64,000 nucleotides of DNA. Origin: Janthinobacterium agaricidamnosum NBRC 102515 = DSM 9628 (GTDB lineage: Bacteria > Pseudomonadota > Gammaproteobacteria > Burkholderiales > Burkholderiaceae_D). Positions within the stretch are counted from its first letter, which is position 1. Each line of letters begins with the position of its first letter. The stretch lies in assembly GCF_000723165.1 (NCBI RefSeq), contig NZ_HG322949.1, positions 3,626,857-3,690,856 of the forward strand, given 5' to 3'. A model generated the notes under the pieces. That model did no database searches and was not told the origin of the DNA. It saw nothing but the letters and a program-made list of their open reading frames with translations. A program made the translations under genes and the position numbers. Of this stretch, positions 20,085 to 29,470 are shown piece after piece.

Positions 20085-21380
20085 TTAAATGTAGGCGGGC
20101 ACCAAGCAATGCTTGTGCTCGATGTGATATTCAAATTCTTCACGGAAATTCTTGATGAAGGCCCGTACCGGCATCGCCGCGGCATCGCCCAGCGCGCAAA
20201 TGGTGCGGCCCTGGATGTTGTCGGCAACCGAGTTGAGCATGTCGAGATCTTCCGGACGACCCTGGCCCTGTTCGATGCGATGCACCATGCGGTACATCCA
20301 GCCGGTGCCTTCACGGCACGGCGTGCACTGGCCGCACGATTCTTCGAAGTAGAAGTACGACAGGCGCTCCAGCGCCTTGACCATGCAGCGCGTCTCGTCC
20401 ATCACGATGACGGCGCCCGAACCGAGCATCGAGCCCGCCTTGGCGATCGAATCGTAATCGAGATCGGTTTGCATCATGATGTCGCCGCGCACCACCGGTG
20501 CGGACGAACCGCCAGGGATGACTGCCTTGATCTTCTTGCCGCCACGCATTCCGCCCGCCAATTCCAGCAACTTGGCGAATGGCGTACCGAGCGGCACTTC
20601 GTAATTGCCCGGCAATTCGACGTCGCCGGAAATCGAGAAAATCTTCGAACCGCCATTGTTCGGCTTGCCCATCGCCAGGTATTTCTCCGGACCGATGTTC
20701 AGCACGAATGGCACGGCCGCGAAGGTTTCCGTGTTGTTGATGGTGGTCGGCTTGCCGTACAGGCCGAACGACGCCGGGAAAGGCGGCTTGAAGCGCGGCT
20801 GGCCTTTTTTGCCTTCCAGCGATTCCAGCAAGGCGGTTTCTTCACCGCAAATGTACGCGCCGTAACCGTGATGCGCGTGCAGCTGGAACGAGAATTCGCT
20901 GCCCATGATCTTGTCGCCCAGGAAACCGGCGGCGCGCGCCTCTTCCAGCGCTTCCTCGAAGCGCAGGTATTCCTGGAAAATTTCGCCGTGGATATAGTTA
21001 TAGCCGACGGTGATGCCCATCGCATACGCGCCGATGGCCATGCCTTCGATCAGCGCATGCGGATTGTAGCGAATGATGTCGCGGTCCTTGAAAGTGCCCG
21101 GTTCGCCTTCATCTGTATTGCAGACGAGGTATTTTTGACCCGGGAACTGGCGCGGCATGAAGCTCCACTTCAAGCCGGTCGGAAAACCCGCGCCGCCGCG
21201 GCCGCGCAGCGACGAGGCTTTCAAGTCGGCGATGATTTGTTCCGGCGTAATTTTTTCTTCCAGGATACGACGCAGCGCCGTGTAGCCGCCGCGGTTGACG
21301 TAGTCCTGCAAGTGCCAGTTCTTGCCGTCCAGGTCCTTCAGGATCAATGGATCGATGTGACGATTATGCAGCGATGTCAT
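20085..21380 (-). CDS. nuoF: NADH-quinone oxidoreductase subunit F
   Basis: A 431-residue NADH-binding subunit holding FMN and cluster N3. The start at 21380 is used because its ATG overlaps the nuoE stop in an ATGA motif; an upstream in-frame start lies inside nuoE. The glycine-rich NADH/FMN site is seen as [13 protein letters not shown] and [14 protein letters not shown], and the [4Fe-4S] ligands in [14 protein letters not shown] plus a distal Cys in [10 protein letters not shown]. Length is standard. Confidence 0.97.
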   Translation of the reverse strand: MTSLHNRHIDPLILKDLDGKNWHLQDYVNRGGYTALRRILEEKITPEQIIADLKASSLRGRGGAGFPTGLKWSFMPRQFPGQKYLVCNTDEGEPGTFKDRDIIRYNPHALIEGMAIGAYAMGITVGYNYIHGEIFQEYLRFEEALEEARAAGFLGDKIMGSEFSFQLHAHHGYGAYICGEETALLESLEGKKGQPRFKPPFPASFGLYGKPTTINNTETFAAVPFVLNIGPEKYLAMGKPNNGGSKIFSISGDVELPGNYEVPLGTPFAKLLELAGGMRGGKKIKAVIPGGSSAPVVRGDIMMQTDLDYDSIAKAGSMLGSGAVIVMDETRCMVKALERLSYFYFEESCGQCTPCREGTGWMYRMVHRIEQGQGRPEDLDMLNSVADNIQGRTICALGDAAAMPVRAFIKNFREEFEYHIEHKHCLVPAYI

Positions 21381-21856
21381 TTCTTGAGTTCCTCCAACAT
21401 GGCATCGATCTTGTCGTTCGACATCCAGCTGCACATGGTTTTATTACTGACCAACAACACCGGCGCATCGCCGCACGCGCCCATGCACTCGCCTTCGACC
21501 AGCGTGAACTGGCCGTCGGCGGTGGTTTCGCGGAAATCGATACCCAGCTTCTGCTTCAGGTATTCGGCCGCGCGCACGCCGCCCGACAAGGCGCATGGCA
21601 AGTTGGTGCACACGGTGATCTTGTGCTTGCCGACCGGCTTGACGTTGTACATATTGTAGAACGTGGCAACTTCCTGCACGGCAATCGCCGGCATGCCGAT
21701 ATAGTCGGCCAGTTCTTTCATGGTTTCCGGCGACAGCCAGCCCAGTTCATCCTGGGCGTGGGCCAGCGCGGCCATCACGGCCGACTGGCGCTGGTCGGCC
21801 GGATACTTGGCCAACTCGCGGTCGATTTTTTTGTATGACTGCTCTGATAACAACAT
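21377..21856 (-). CDS. nuoE: NADH-quinone oxidoreductase subunit E
   Basis: A 159-residue thioredoxin-fold subunit with the [2Fe-2S] cluster N1a. The ligands are in [10 protein letters not shown] and [13 protein letters not shown]. The N-terminal helical part ([30 protein letters not shown]) is typical. It starts 18 bases after the nuoD stop and overlaps nuoF by four bases. Confidence 0.97.
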   Translation of the reverse strand: MLLSEQSYKKIDRELAKYPADQRQSAVMAALAHAQDELGWLSPETMKELADYIGMPAIAVQEVATFYNMYNVKPVGKHKITVCTNLPCALSGGVRAAEYLKQKLGIDFRETTADGQFTLVEGECMGACGDAPVLLVSNKTMCSWMSNDKIDAMLEELKK

Positions 21857-21874
21857 GTTTATGCCTCTAAGGAC

Positions 21875-23128
21875 TTATCTGTCGATTTCGCCAAAGACGA
21901 TATCTTGTGTACCAATGATAGTAACGGCGTCGGCCAGCATGTGCCCGCGCGCCATTTCATCGAGCGCTTGCAGGTGCGGATAACCAGGCGCACGGATTTT
22001 CATGCGGTAAGGCTTGTTGGCGCCATCGGAAACCAGGTAGATGCCGAACTCGCCTTTCGGATGTTCCACCGCGCTGTACGCTTCGCCTGGCGGCACGTGG
22101 AAGCCTTCGGTAAACAACTTGAAATGGTGAATCAGCGATTCCATGTTGGTCTTCATGTCGACCCGTCCCGGCGGCGCAACCTTGCGGTTATCGGTCATCA
22201 CCGGACCATTGTTGTTACGCAGCCATTCAACGCATTGCTTGATGATGCGGTTCGACTGGCGCATCTCTTCGACGCGCACCAGGTAGCGGTCGTAGCAATC
22301 GCCGTTGGTGCCGACAGGAATGTCGAAATCCATCAGGTCGTACACTTCGTAGGGCTGCTTCTTGCGCAAATCCCAGGCGATGCCGGAACCGCGCAGCATG
22401 GCGCCGGTAAAGCCCATCGCCAGCGCATCTTCCGGCGCCACCACGCCGACGCCGACGGTACGCTGTTTCCAGATACGGTTGTCGGTCAGCAGCGTTTCGT
22501 ATTCGTCGACATAGGTCGGGAAACGGCGCGTGAAGTCTTCGATGAAGTCGAGCAGGGAACCCTGGCGGTTTTCATTGAGCTTGTCGATCGCCTTGGCGTT
22601 GCGTACCAGCGAAGCCTTGTGTTTCGGCATCGCGTCCGGCAAGTCGCGGTACACGCCGCCCGGACGGTAGTAGGCCGCGTGCATGCGCGCGCCGGATACC
22701 GCTTCGTAGCAGTCGAGCAAGTCTTCGCGGTCGCGGAAGGCGTACAGGAACGGGCCCATCGCACCGACGTCGAGCGCATGCGCGCCCAGCCACATCAGGT
22801 GGTTCAGCAAGCGCGTGATTTCATCGAACATGACGCGGATGTACTGGGCGCGCAGCGGCACTTCCAGGTTCAGCAGCTTTTCGATCGCCATCACATACGC
22901 GTGTTCGTTACACATCATCGACACATAGTCGAGACGGTCCATATACGGCACGGATTGCAGATAGGTTTTTTGCTCGGCCAGTTTTTCGGTGGCGCGGTGC
23001 AGCAAGCCGATATGCGGATCGGCGCGCTGTATCACTTCGCCGTCCATCTCCAGCACCAGGCGCAACACGCCGTGGGCGGCCGGATGCTGGGGACCAAAGT
23101 TGAGGGTGTAATTCTTAATTTCAGCCAT
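21875..23128 (-). CDS. nuoD: NADH-quinone oxidoreductase subunit D
   Basis: A 417-residue, 49-kDa-type subunit that forms the quinone site with NuoB. The family start [22 protein letters not shown] is intact, with the conserved His residues near the quinone head group. Other hallmarks are [18 protein letters not shown] and the C-terminal [19 protein letters not shown]. nuoC overlaps by one base (TAATG), indicating coupling. Confidence 0.97.
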   Translation of the reverse strand: MAEIKNYTLNFGPQHPAAHGVLRLVLEMDGEVIQRADPHIGLLHRATEKLAEQKTYLQSVPYMDRLDYVSMMCNEHAYVMAIEKLLNLEVPLRAQYIRVMFDEITRLLNHLMWLGAHALDVGAMGPFLYAFRDREDLLDCYEAVSGARMHAAYYRPGGVYRDLPDAMPKHKASLVRNAKAIDKLNENRQGSLLDFIEDFTRRFPTYVDEYETLLTDNRIWKQRTVGVGVVAPEDALAMGFTGAMLRGSGIAWDLRKKQPYEVYDLMDFDIPVGTNGDCYDRYLVRVEEMRQSNRIIKQCVEWLRNNNGPVMTDNRKVAPPGRVDMKTNMESLIHHFKLFTEGFHVPPGEAYSAVEHPKGEFGIYLVSDGANKPYRMKIRAPGYPHLQALDEMARGHMLADAVTIIGTQDIVFGEIDR

Positions 23129-23721
23129 TATTTCATCCCGTAATGTTCTTCGCGGATCACGCGCGGCACGTTTTCACGCGGGTCGATCGTCACAGGCTGG
23201 TAAATCACGCGTTTCTGTTCAGGGTCGTAGCGCATTTCGACATAGCCCGACACCGGGAAGTCCTTGCGGAACGGATGGCCGATGAAACCGTAGTCGGTCA
23301 GCAGGCGGCGCAAGTCGTTGTGGCCTTCAAACAGGATGCCCAGCAAGTCGAACGCTTCGCGCTCGTACCAGTTGGCGGTGCGCCACAGGCCCATCACCGA
23401 CGGCAGCAACGGCATGTCGTCGTCCGGCGCGAAAGCGCGCACGCGCACGCGCCAGTTGTGTTTTACGGACAGCAAATGCGAAACGGCCGCAAAACGCAGC
23501 CCATCCCATGCACCTTCGCCATAATTGAGGTAATCGACGCCGCACAGGTCGATCATTTGATCGAACGCCAGGCTCGGGTCGTCGCGCAGCGTTTGCATCA
23601 CGCTGAAATAATCGTCGGCTTTGACGACGAGGGTGATTTCGCCCAGCGCCACCGTGGTGACGACGCGCTCGCCGAGGCGCGCGGCCAGGGCGTTTTGCAG
23701 TACTTCTAAATGTGTAGTCAT
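23128..23721 (-). CDS. nuoC: NADH-quinone oxidoreductase subunit C
   Basis: A 197-residue, 30-kDa-type peripheral subunit. The start at 23721 is chosen because homology begins at [17 protein letters not shown] and it lies 17 bases after the nuoB stop; a longer in-frame extension overlaps nuoB and is a shadow. The signature [39 protein letters not shown] is present. It is separate from nuoD, unlike the fused nuoCD of enterobacteria. Confidence 0.96.
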   Translation of the reverse strand: MTTHLEVLQNALAARLGERVVTTVALGEITLVVKADDYFSVMQTLRDDPSLAFDQMIDLCGVDYLNYGEGAWDGLRFAAVSHLLSVKHNWRVRVRAFAPDDDMPLLPSVMGLWRTANWYEREAFDLLGILFEGHNDLRRLLTDYGFIGHPFRKDFPVSGYVEMRYDPEQKRVIYQPVTIDPRENVPRVIREEHYGMK

Positions 23722-23738
23722 AATCTGAAGCGGCCCGG

Positions 23739-24215
23739 TTAGCGTGCGATCGTGCTGGTACGCTTGATCTTGTTTTGCAACTGCAAAATACCGTACAGCA
23801 ACGCTTCCGCCGTCGGCGGGCAGCCTGGCACGTACACGTCGACCGGGACGATGCGGTCGCAGCCGCGCACCACGGAATAGGAGTAGTGATAATAGCCGCC
23901 GCCGTTGGCGCAGGAACCCATCGAGATGACCCAGCGCGGCTCGGCCATCTGATCGTAAACCTTGCGCAAGGCAGGCGCCATTTTGTTGCACAGCGTGCCT
24001 GCCACGATCATCACGTCGGACTGACGCGGCGACGGACGGAACACGACGCCAAAACGGTCCAGATCGTAACGGGCTGCGCCCGCGTGCATCATTTCTACCG
24101 CACAGCATGCCAAACCGAACGTCATCGGGAACATCGACCCGGTACGCGCCCAGTTGATCAGCTTGTCGGCCGAGGTGGTGATGAAACCTTCGCTTAATAC
24201 GCCTTCAATAGCCAT
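23739..24215 (-). CDS. nuoB: NADH-quinone oxidoreductase subunit B
   Basis: A 158-residue subunit carrying the terminal [4Fe-4S] cluster N2 that reduces quinone. The ligands are the double Cys in [12 protein letters not shown], the Cys in [17 protein letters not shown] and the Cys in [15 protein letters not shown]. It starts three bases after nuoA ends. The length is the compact beta-proteobacterial form. Confidence 0.97.
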   Translation of the reverse strand: MAIEGVLSEGFITTSADKLINWARTGSMFPMTFGLACCAVEMMHAGAARYDLDRFGVVFRPSPRQSDVMIVAGTLCNKMAPALRKVYDQMAEPRWVISMGSCANGGGYYHYSYSVVRGCDRIVPVDVYVPGCPPTAEALLYGILQLQNKIKRTSTIAR

Positions 24216-24218
24216 GGC

Positions 24219-24578
24219 TTATTCCCAATCAAGGGCACCTTTCTTCCAAATGTACCAAAATCCGACCACGAATTCCGCGATGAACACCATCATCGTCACG
24301 AAACCGGACCAGCCCAGGTCACGCATCGACACGCCCCATGGGAAAAAGAATGCCGTTTCCAGATCGAACAAAATAAAAAGGATAGCGACCAGATAGTAAC
24401 GCACGTCAAATTTCATGCGTGCGTCTTCGAATGCCTCAAAGCCACATTCGTAAGGGGAGAGTTTTGCGGCGTCAGGCTTGTTGGGGCCTAACAGACGCCC
24501 CAGGACTTGGGGCACGATACCTACGCCGATGCCGACGAGGATGAACAACAGGACGGGGAAGTAATTTTCGAGGTTCAC
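24219..24578 (-). CDS. nuoA: NADH-quinone oxidoreductase subunit A
   Basis: A 119-residue membrane subunit with three transmembrane helices. A GTG start at 24578 is proposed because it gives the expected N-terminus (M)[15 protein letters not shown] and family length; the longer ATG-initiated frame reaches further into the leader and adds a Ser/Thr-rich extension not expected for NuoA. No strong ribosome-binding site precedes the GTG. Conserved [32 protein letters not shown] is present. It is the first gene of the nuo operon. Confidence 0.93.
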   Translation of the reverse strand: MNLENYFPVLLFILVGIGVGIVPQVLGRLLGPNKPDAAKLSPYECGFEAFEDARMKFDVRYYLVAILFILFDLETAFFFPWGVSMRDLGWSGFVTMMVFIAEFVVGFWYIWKKGALDWE

Positions 24579-24616
24579 GGTTGATGAGCTTATGTTGAAC
24601 GTTCGGTTAAATGAGG

Positions 24617-24638
24617 ACGCCGCGGTGTTTTGCGGCGT
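24617..24638 (-). other. Hairpin in the nuo operon leader
   Basis: A 7-bp GC-rich inverted repeat (24617-24623 with 24632-24638) lies about 40 bases upstream of the proposed nuoA start, between the tRNA gene and nuoA. No U-run follows on the minus strand, so it is not a convincing terminator. It could shape or protect the processed 5' end of nuo mRNA after tRNA removal. Confidence 0.3.
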
Positions 24639-24740
24639 ACTTAACGTTACGATCCCAATCAAAGCTTAGACCAGGATCAAACGACAATTATCCTCGTAAA
24701 AAAGCCAGCTTAGGCGCAGCCCATGCTGGCTTCTGATTTC

Positions 24741-24825
24741 TGGTGCCGACGACGAGACTCGAACTCGTACAGCTTTCGCCACTACCCCCTCAAGATAGCG
24801 TGTCTACCAATTTCACCACGTCGGC
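24741..24825 (-). tRNA. tRNA-Leu (anticodon GAG)
   Basis: Read on the minus strand, a complete class II tRNA of 85 bases including an encoded CCA end. The 7-bp acceptor stem (GCCGACG/CGTCGGC) pairs fully. The D arm contains AATTGGTAGAC, the anticodon loop is TTGAGGG with GAG in the centre, a long variable arm follows, and the T loop reads TTCGAGT. The pattern matches bacterial tRNA-Leu(GAG). It sits between secG and nuoA, an arrangement conserved in Burkholderiales, and may be cut from a joint transcript. Confidence 0.95.
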
Positions 24826-24983
24826 GGTAAGGCCCGTATTCTACTCCGTTTTGGACAGCTTGTTAATGCAGAATTGCGCCAAAACAATAAGAAAACGGAT
24901 AAAACTTTACTTCTTTTTCACTCTGTTCGAGATTTTTTGCTGCAACTGCAAAAACAATGAGCAAGCCGCAGCGGTAATGAGAA

Positions 24984-25391
24984 TTACTTCGGAATCTGAC
25001 CCGCTGGCGCACTGGCCGCCGGCGCAACCGAAGCCGCCGGAGTTGCCGCCGCCGGCGCGGCAGGAGCCGCTGGCGTGGCGGTCGGGATCGCGCCGGCGCC
25101 GCTCACTGGCGCTGGGGCAACTACCTTGTCCATCACGCCGGCATTGACGTTGCTGGAGTGCTGATTGGCCAGCAGCGACAGGCCGAGGGTCGCGGCAAAG
25201 AAAATCGCCGCCGCCACGCCGGTCGACTTCGACATGAAGTTGGATGAACCGGTGGCGCCGAATAAACTGCCCGACGCGCCCGAACCAAATGCCGCACCCA
25301 TATCAGCGCCTTTGCCGTGTTGCAGCAAAACCAGCGCAATGATACTCAAAGCCGACACAACCTGCACAACCACAATCAGATTAAACAACAT
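24984..25391 (-). CDS. secG: Preprotein translocase subunit SecG
   Basis: A 135-residue inner-membrane protein that assists SecYEG protein export. Two transmembrane segments are visible (about 3-23 and 55-75) around the conserved LLQHGKGADMGAAFGSGASGSLFGATGSSNFMSKST loop. The C-terminal third is a low-complexity Ala/Pro/Val tail, which varies widely in this family. It follows tpiA by 28 bases and is probably co-transcribed with it; the tRNA-Leu gene follows. Confidence 0.95.
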   Translation of the reverse strand: MLFNLIVVVQVVSALSIIALVLLQHGKGADMGAAFGSGASGSLFGATGSSNFMSKSTGVAAAIFFAATLGLSLLANQHSSNVNAGVMDKVVAPAPVSGAGAIPTATPAAPAAPAAATPAASVAPAASAPAGQIPK

Positions 25392-25419
25392 GCTTATTCC
25401 ATTCTCAGTTTAAATTAAT

Positions 25420-26169
25420 TCAATCGGCGGCGTGTACTATCGCCAGAAATTCCGCCGCCTTCAATGCCGCCCCGCCGATCAAACCGCCATCGATATCCGG
25501 CATCGCCATCAATTCTTTCGCGTTGTCCGGCTTCATGCTGCCGCCGTACAAAATCTGTACGCCAACCGCCGCTACCGCATTCTTTTGGACCACCAGTGCG
25601 CGCACCATGGCGTGCACTTCCTGCGCCATGTCCGGCGTCGCGGTCTGGCCGGTGCCGATGGCCCATACCGGCTCGTAAGCCAGCACGATCTTCGCCACAT
25701 CCGACACCTCGATCGCCGCCAGCAGCGCGCCGACCTGGGCTTGCACTACCGCCCCGGTCTGGCCCGCCTCGCGCTGGGCCAGCGTCTCGCCGAAACAGAC
25801 GATGGGCGTCAATCCCGCCGCCAGCGCCACCACGGCTTTTTGCGCCACCAGTTCGTCGCTTTCCGCATGATACGCGCGGCGCTCCGAATGCCCGACGATC
25901 ACGTAGCGGCTGCCAAAATCGCGCAACATGCCGCCCGCCACTTCGCCGGTGTAGGCGCCGCCGGCATGCAGCGACAGATCCTGTCCGCCCCACGCCACCG
26001 GCGAGCCCGTCAATTCGGCCTGACACTGCGCCAGGTACGGCGCAGGCACGCACACCGCCGCTGCCGCGCCCGTTGTCTTCAAGCCAGCCACTATCGCCGG
26101 CAGCAGCACCGAATTCATGGCGCGGCTCCCGTTCATCTTCCAGTTTCCAACAACGAGTTTTCGACGCAT
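25420..26169 (-). CDS. tpiA: Triosephosphate isomerase
   Basis: A 249-residue glycolytic enzyme that interconverts dihydroxyacetone phosphate and glyceraldehyde 3-phosphate. Catalytic motifs are complete: NWKMNG near the N-terminus (Lys), VIVGHSERR (His) and [12 protein letters not shown] (Glu), with the phosphate-gripping [12 protein letters not shown] and [14 protein letters not shown]. Standard length. It heads the tpiA-secG unit, and a good sigma-70-type promoter lies in front of it. Confidence 0.98.
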   Translation of the reverse strand: MRRKLVVGNWKMNGSRAMNSVLLPAIVAGLKTTGAAAAVCVPAPYLAQCQAELTGSPVAWGGQDLSLHAGGAYTGEVAGGMLRDFGSRYVIVGHSERRAYHAESDELVAQKAVVALAAGLTPIVCFGETLAQREAGQTGAVVQAQVGALLAAIEVSDVAKIVLAYEPVWAIGTGQTATPDMAQEVHAMVRALVVQKNAVAAVGVQILYGGSMKPDNAKELMAMPDIDGGLIGGAALKAAEFLAIVHAAD

Positions 26170-26195
26170 AGTAGCCTAATTCCTAATAACCCATC

Positions 26196-26225
26196 ATTTT
26201 AACGCGCTGTGACAACACTGGTCAA
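26196..26225 (-). promoter_or_regulatory. Predicted sigma-70 promoter of tpiA-secG
   Basis: On the minus strand, TTGACC (26225-26220) and TAAAAT (26201-26196) are separated by 18 bases and lie about 27 bases upstream of the tpiA ATG. Both boxes match the sigma-70 consensus at most positions. It may also feed the downstream tRNA and nuo genes. Confidence 0.5.
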
Positions 26226-26305
26226 ACGCAGATGGGCAGTCTAGGCTAAAAGGCAATAAATCGTTGCCTATGGCGCAGACTGGTTAATTATTCATCTTTT
26301 TCCGC

Positions 26306-27286
26306 TCAACACACCTGCAGCATGATTTTGCCGGTATGCGCGCTGCTTTCCATCAGCGCATGCGCCTCGGCAGCTTGCTCCAATGGGAAAGTTTGATAAA
26401 TCACCGGCTTGATCTTGCGCGCCTCCAGCAACGGCCAGACCACGGCTTTTAATTGCGCGGCGATGGCGGCCTTGAAGGCCACCGGACGGGGCCGCAGCGT
26501 GGACCCGCTGATGCTCAGGCGGCGGCGCAGGATCTGGCCCAGTTCAAGCTGCGCCTTGGCGCCGCCCAGCAAGGCGATCAAGCCGATGCGGCCATCGTCG
26601 GCCAGGCAATTGATTTCGCGCGATACATAATCGCCGCCCACCATATCCAGGATCACGTCGACCCCACGGCCATCGGTCAATTGCTGGACCACGGCCGTAA
26701 AATCCTGGTCGCGGTAATTGATGCCGCGCTCGGCGCCCAATGCTTCGCAGGCACGCGCCTTGGTGTCGCTGCCGGCGGTGGCGAATACCCGATGTCCCAG
26801 CGCCGCGGCCAGCTGGATCGCGGTCACGCCGATACCCGACGTGCCGCCCTGCACCAGCAAGGTTTCGCCGGCGGCCAGGCGGCAACGGTCGAATACATTG
26901 CTCCACACGGTAAACAAATTTTCAGGCAGCGAGGCCGCCTCCAGCGCCGACCAGCCGGCCGGCAGCGGCAGGCACTGGCCGGCCGGCGCGGCGCAATATT
27001 CGGCGTAGCCGCCGCCCTGCACCAGCGCGCAGACCAGCTCGCCTTGTTTGAATGACGTGCCGGACAGGTCGCCGCCGACGATTTCGCCCGCCACTTCCAG
27101 GCCCGGAATGTCGGAAGCGCCCGGCGGCGGCGCGTATTGCCCCAGCCGCTGGAATACGTCGGGCCGGTTGATGCCCGCCGCATGCACCTTGATCAGCACT
27201 TCGCCCGGCTGCCATACCGGCATGGCACGCTCGGCAAGTTTCAAGACATCGGACGCTCCGGGCCGGCTGATTTCAATAACGCGCAT
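26306..27286 (-). CDS. NAD(P)H-quinone oxidoreductase, zinc-independent MDR family (PIG3-like)
   Basis: A 326-residue medium-chain reductase that likely reduces quinones or other electrophiles using NADPH. The start at 27286 gives the standard N-terminus MRVIEISRPGASDVL; 23 additional in-frame codons upstream are not family-like. The GroES-like half has VLIKVHAAGINRPDVFQRLGQYAPP, and the nucleotide-binding half has LVQGGTSGIGVTAIQLA. The C-terminal FPLEQAAEAHALMESSAHTGKIML matches the PIG3/TP53I3 group. No zinc-binding cysteine cluster is seen. It precedes tpiA but has its own gap, so co-transcription is uncertain. Confidence 0.9.
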   Translation of the reverse strand: MRVIEISRPGASDVLKLAERAMPVWQPGEVLIKVHAAGINRPDVFQRLGQYAPPPGASDIPGLEVAGEIVGGDLSGTSFKQGELVCALVQGGGYAEYCAAPAGQCLPLPAGWSALEAASLPENLFTVWSNVFDRCRLAAGETLLVQGGTSGIGVTAIQLAAALGHRVFATAGSDTKARACEALGAERGINYRDQDFTAVVQQLTDGRGVDVILDMVGGDYVSREINCLADDGRIGLIALLGGAKAQLELGQILRRRLSISGSTLRPRPVAFKAAIAAQLKAVVWPLLEARKIKPVIYQTFPLEQAAEAHALMESSAHTGKIMLQVC

Positions 27287-27369
27287 GGGATCGTTAAATA
27301 AACGGAAAAATAGATTGTACGCCAAGCAGCCCCACCCTGCCTGGCCTTCCTGCAATCAGCGCGCCGGCA

Positions 27370-27978
27370 TCAGCCGCCGCCGGTTTTCGACCTGGCGGGC
27401 AACGGCGTGCCAGGCTTCCACCCGGCCGACAGCGCCTGCCCTTCCTCGATCTGTTCCTGGGTCATCTTGCGCACCACCACCGCGCGCTGCTCGACCGCAT
27501 TGGCCGAGCCGTTGGCCGCCGCCAGGTTCCACAGCATATAGGCGATCACCACATCCTGCGGCATGCCGCCGATATGGTAGCGGTACATCAGGCCCAGCAC
27601 TTGCTGCGCTTCGGCATGGCCTTGCTCGGCCGCCTTGCGGAACCAGACCACCGCCTGCTTGTGATCCTGGATCACCGCATTGCCGGTGTAATACATGGCG
27701 CCGACCACATATTGCGCATCGGCCTTGCCTTGCACGGCGGCCTTGCGGTGCCAGTTCATGGCCTGTTTGTAATCTTGCGGCACGCCACGGCCCATGTAAT
27801 ACATCAAGCCCATCAAATGTTCGGCGTCGGCATTGCCGGCCTTGGCCAATGGCAAGATTTCGCGGTAAGCCACGGCGTAGTTTTTATTATTGTAGGCGGT
27901 TGCCCCTTCGGCGAAACCTGCCTGCGCGGCCTGTTGCAGGCCGCATGCGAATATGATCGCTAGAATTATTTTTTTCAT
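27370..27978 (-). CDS. Secreted Sel1-repeat protein
   Basis: A 202-residue protein with a signal peptide (MKKIILAIIFACGLQQAAQA) and four or more Sel1-like repeats at about 40-165, each of the form A-x2-LG-x-MY-G-x(2)-V-x-QD-x(2)-A-x-WF-x-KAA. These are TPR-like helical repeats that mediate protein contacts. The C-terminus is basic and glycine-rich. Partners are not evident from the neighbours. Confidence 0.87.
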   Translation of the reverse strand: MKKIILAIIFACGLQQAAQAGFAEGATAYNNKNYAVAYREILPLAKAGNADAEHLMGLMYYMGRGVPQDYKQAMNWHRKAAVQGKADAQYVVGAMYYTGNAVIQDHKQAVVWFRKAAEQGHAEAQQVLGLMYRYHIGGMPQDVVIAYMLWNLAAANGSANAVEQRAVVVRKMTQEQIEEGQALSAGWKPGTPLPARSKTGGG

Positions 27979-28038
27979 GTCGCGTAAGAAAATGGAAAAC
28001 GGTCAGACTGCAAGTCCATCCTGAAAACAGGACGCCAT

Positions 28039-28800
28039 TTACTTCCAGCTCACTTTACCCAGGCCATCGACACTGACGTCGCGGTTGGCCGGCTTGCCAT
28101 AGACCGTGACCGAGCCAAGGCCGCTCAGGTTCAGCCTGGCGTTCGTGCGCGCAGTGACGGTCGCGTTGCCCAGGCCGCTCAATTCGAGATCCACCGCATC
28201 GGCCTGGAATTGCTGCGCATTCAAGCCGCCCAGCCCGCCCAGCGTCGCGCTCAGTTTCTTGCCGCGCCCGCCCAGCGTAACATAGCCGGCGCCCTGCAAA
28301 TCGAGGTCCACATTATTGTTTTCGCTGACCCAGATATTCATGCTGCCGACGCCGCCGAGACTGGCCTTGACCTTTTTGTAGTCGGCCACGATCTTCATCG
28401 AACCGGCACCCTCCAGCGACAAGGTCAGGTCGTCGCCGGTGAAGCCGCTGATATCGGTGCTGCCGACGCCATCCGACGTCACTTCGCGCAAGGCCGGCAA
28501 GACCAGCTCGGCGCGCACCGAGGAACGAGCGACTTTACCGGAACCGCTCTCGGTATCGATATGCAAGGTATCGCCGCTTTGGGCGCTGGTCACTTTGCCG
28601 GTGTAGCGCTTGTCGATGACGATGACCAGCGATGGCGTGCTGCCCTGGCGCAGGCGCAGGTCGATCATGCCGTCGAGCTTGACGCGCACCACCCGCGCAT
28701 CGATGGTGCGCGTATCGCCCGAGACTTCCTCGGCGCATGCGGTACGCGCCACAACAAAGGCGGTCGCAAACATCAAGGCAAGCTGGAGTGTCTTTTTCAT
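28039..28800 (-). CDS. Secreted head-GIN/DUF2807-like beta-helix protein
   Basis: A 253-residue protein. The start at 28800 gives a clean signal peptide (MKKTLQLALMFATAFVVARTACAE); an upstream in-frame start lacks one. The body is made of repeated short beta strands rich in Gly, Ser and Val with the spacing of DUF2807 (putative auto-transporter adhesin head) domains: DGVGSTDISGFTGDDLTLSLEGAGSMKI, then LGGVGSMNIWV and GLGNATVTA. The molecular role of this family is not established; an envelope-associated function is inferred. Confidence 0.82.
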   Translation of the reverse strand: MKKTLQLALMFATAFVVARTACAEEVSGDTRTIDARVVRVKLDGMIDLRLRQGSTPSLVIVIDKRYTGKVTSAQSGDTLHIDTESGSGKVARSSVRAELVLPALREVTSDGVGSTDISGFTGDDLTLSLEGAGSMKIVADYKKVKASLGGVGSMNIWVSENNNVDLDLQGAGYVTLGGRGKKLSATLGGLGGLNAQQFQADAVDLELSGLGNATVTARTNARLNLSGLGSVTVYGKPANRDVSVDGLGKVSWK

Positions 28801-29154
28801 ATGAATTCCTTGGTATATTGTTCTTTTTAGCCAGCGGCTACCGTAACAATGGAGTGTATCCCGAAGCAATTATTCATCCTATAATTTTTCTGTTTTGCTG
28901 CGGCCAAAGACCGATTTTGGCATGCCATCACTATACTAAGCGCCCTGGCAAGACTGAGTCGAATTGCGACGAACCGCCATTTTGGCGCGCCAGCCTGACG
29001 GATTCGGGGAATCAAGAGAGAACCATGAAGGCGGGAGCCGCCAAGTGGCTGCGGCAAGATGACGATGCGCTAATCGCGCGGGAATCCGGGCCAGCCGATA
29101 TGGCGCTTGCCCCCTGGACCAGTCTTGCTGGGGGGCAAGCTCATCGAAGGTGCT
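28801..29154. other. Intergenic region without a convincing gene
   Basis: About 350 bases between the DUF2807-like gene and the immunity-like gene. It is more AT-rich at its left end. A short plus-strand frame starting near 29025 is preceded by a purine stretch but runs antisense into the next gene and has no recognisable content. The only clear structure is the hairpin at 29105-29140. Confidence 0.5.
29105..29140 (-). terminator. Possible terminator after the immunity-like gene
   Basis: A 10-bp inverted repeat (29105-29114 with 29131-29140) rich in G and C, 15 bases beyond the likely stop of the frameshifted gene at 29155. No T-run follows on the minus strand, so termination would be weak or Rho-assisted. 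Confidence 0.4.
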
Positions 29155-29461
29155 TCATTTCGGCGTCATTTTGGCGCGCAAATCACGCAACACGGGCGAT
29201 ACGCCGCCGGTCAGTTCAATTTTGAATGCGGCATAAGCCCGTTCCAGGTCGCTGAATTGACGCAAGGTGCCCTCGGTAAAATAATATCCTCCGGGTATCT
29301 CCCCCCCATTCCAGCGGCGCGGCCAGCGTTCCCGCCAAAGCCTGGCCGATCAAACTGCCCAGGGAACGGTGCAAGCTGGCGGCTTCCGCATCCGTTTGTC
29401 CATAACGCGCCAGCAATTGATCCAGCTCGCTGGCGCAGGTCTTTAACAATGCCTGATCCAT
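29155..29461 (-). pseudogene. Immunity-like small cytosolic protein, frameshifted at a G tract
   Basis: Reading from the ATG at 29461 gives MDQALLKTCASELDQLLARYG and continues to LAAPLEWG. It then leaves the coding frame at seven consecutive C (29301-29307; G on the coding strand). Removing one base continues in frame as EIPGGYYFTEGTLRQFSDLE and then AYAAFKIELTGG, ending at a TGA at 29155-29157, a protein of about 101 residues. Unrepaired, the frame ends at 29216 with an unrelated tail. It has no signal peptide and follows the secreted toxin-like gene by nine bases. Position, size and style suggest an immunity protein for that gene; this is my inference from remembered features of such families, not a search result. 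A base-call error or phase variation would explain the shift. Confidence 0.6.
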
Positions 29462-29470
29462 TACACCTCC

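Noticed and set aside
17801..20155. 784-codon plus-strand frame opposite nuoG
   Set aside because: Antisense shadow of nuoG without recognisable content or ribosome-binding site.
29025..29225. Short plus-strand frame starting MKAGAAKWLRQDDDAL with a purine-rich stretch before it
   Set aside because: It runs antisense into the immunity-like gene, whose repaired frame looks far more like protein; no family recognised.
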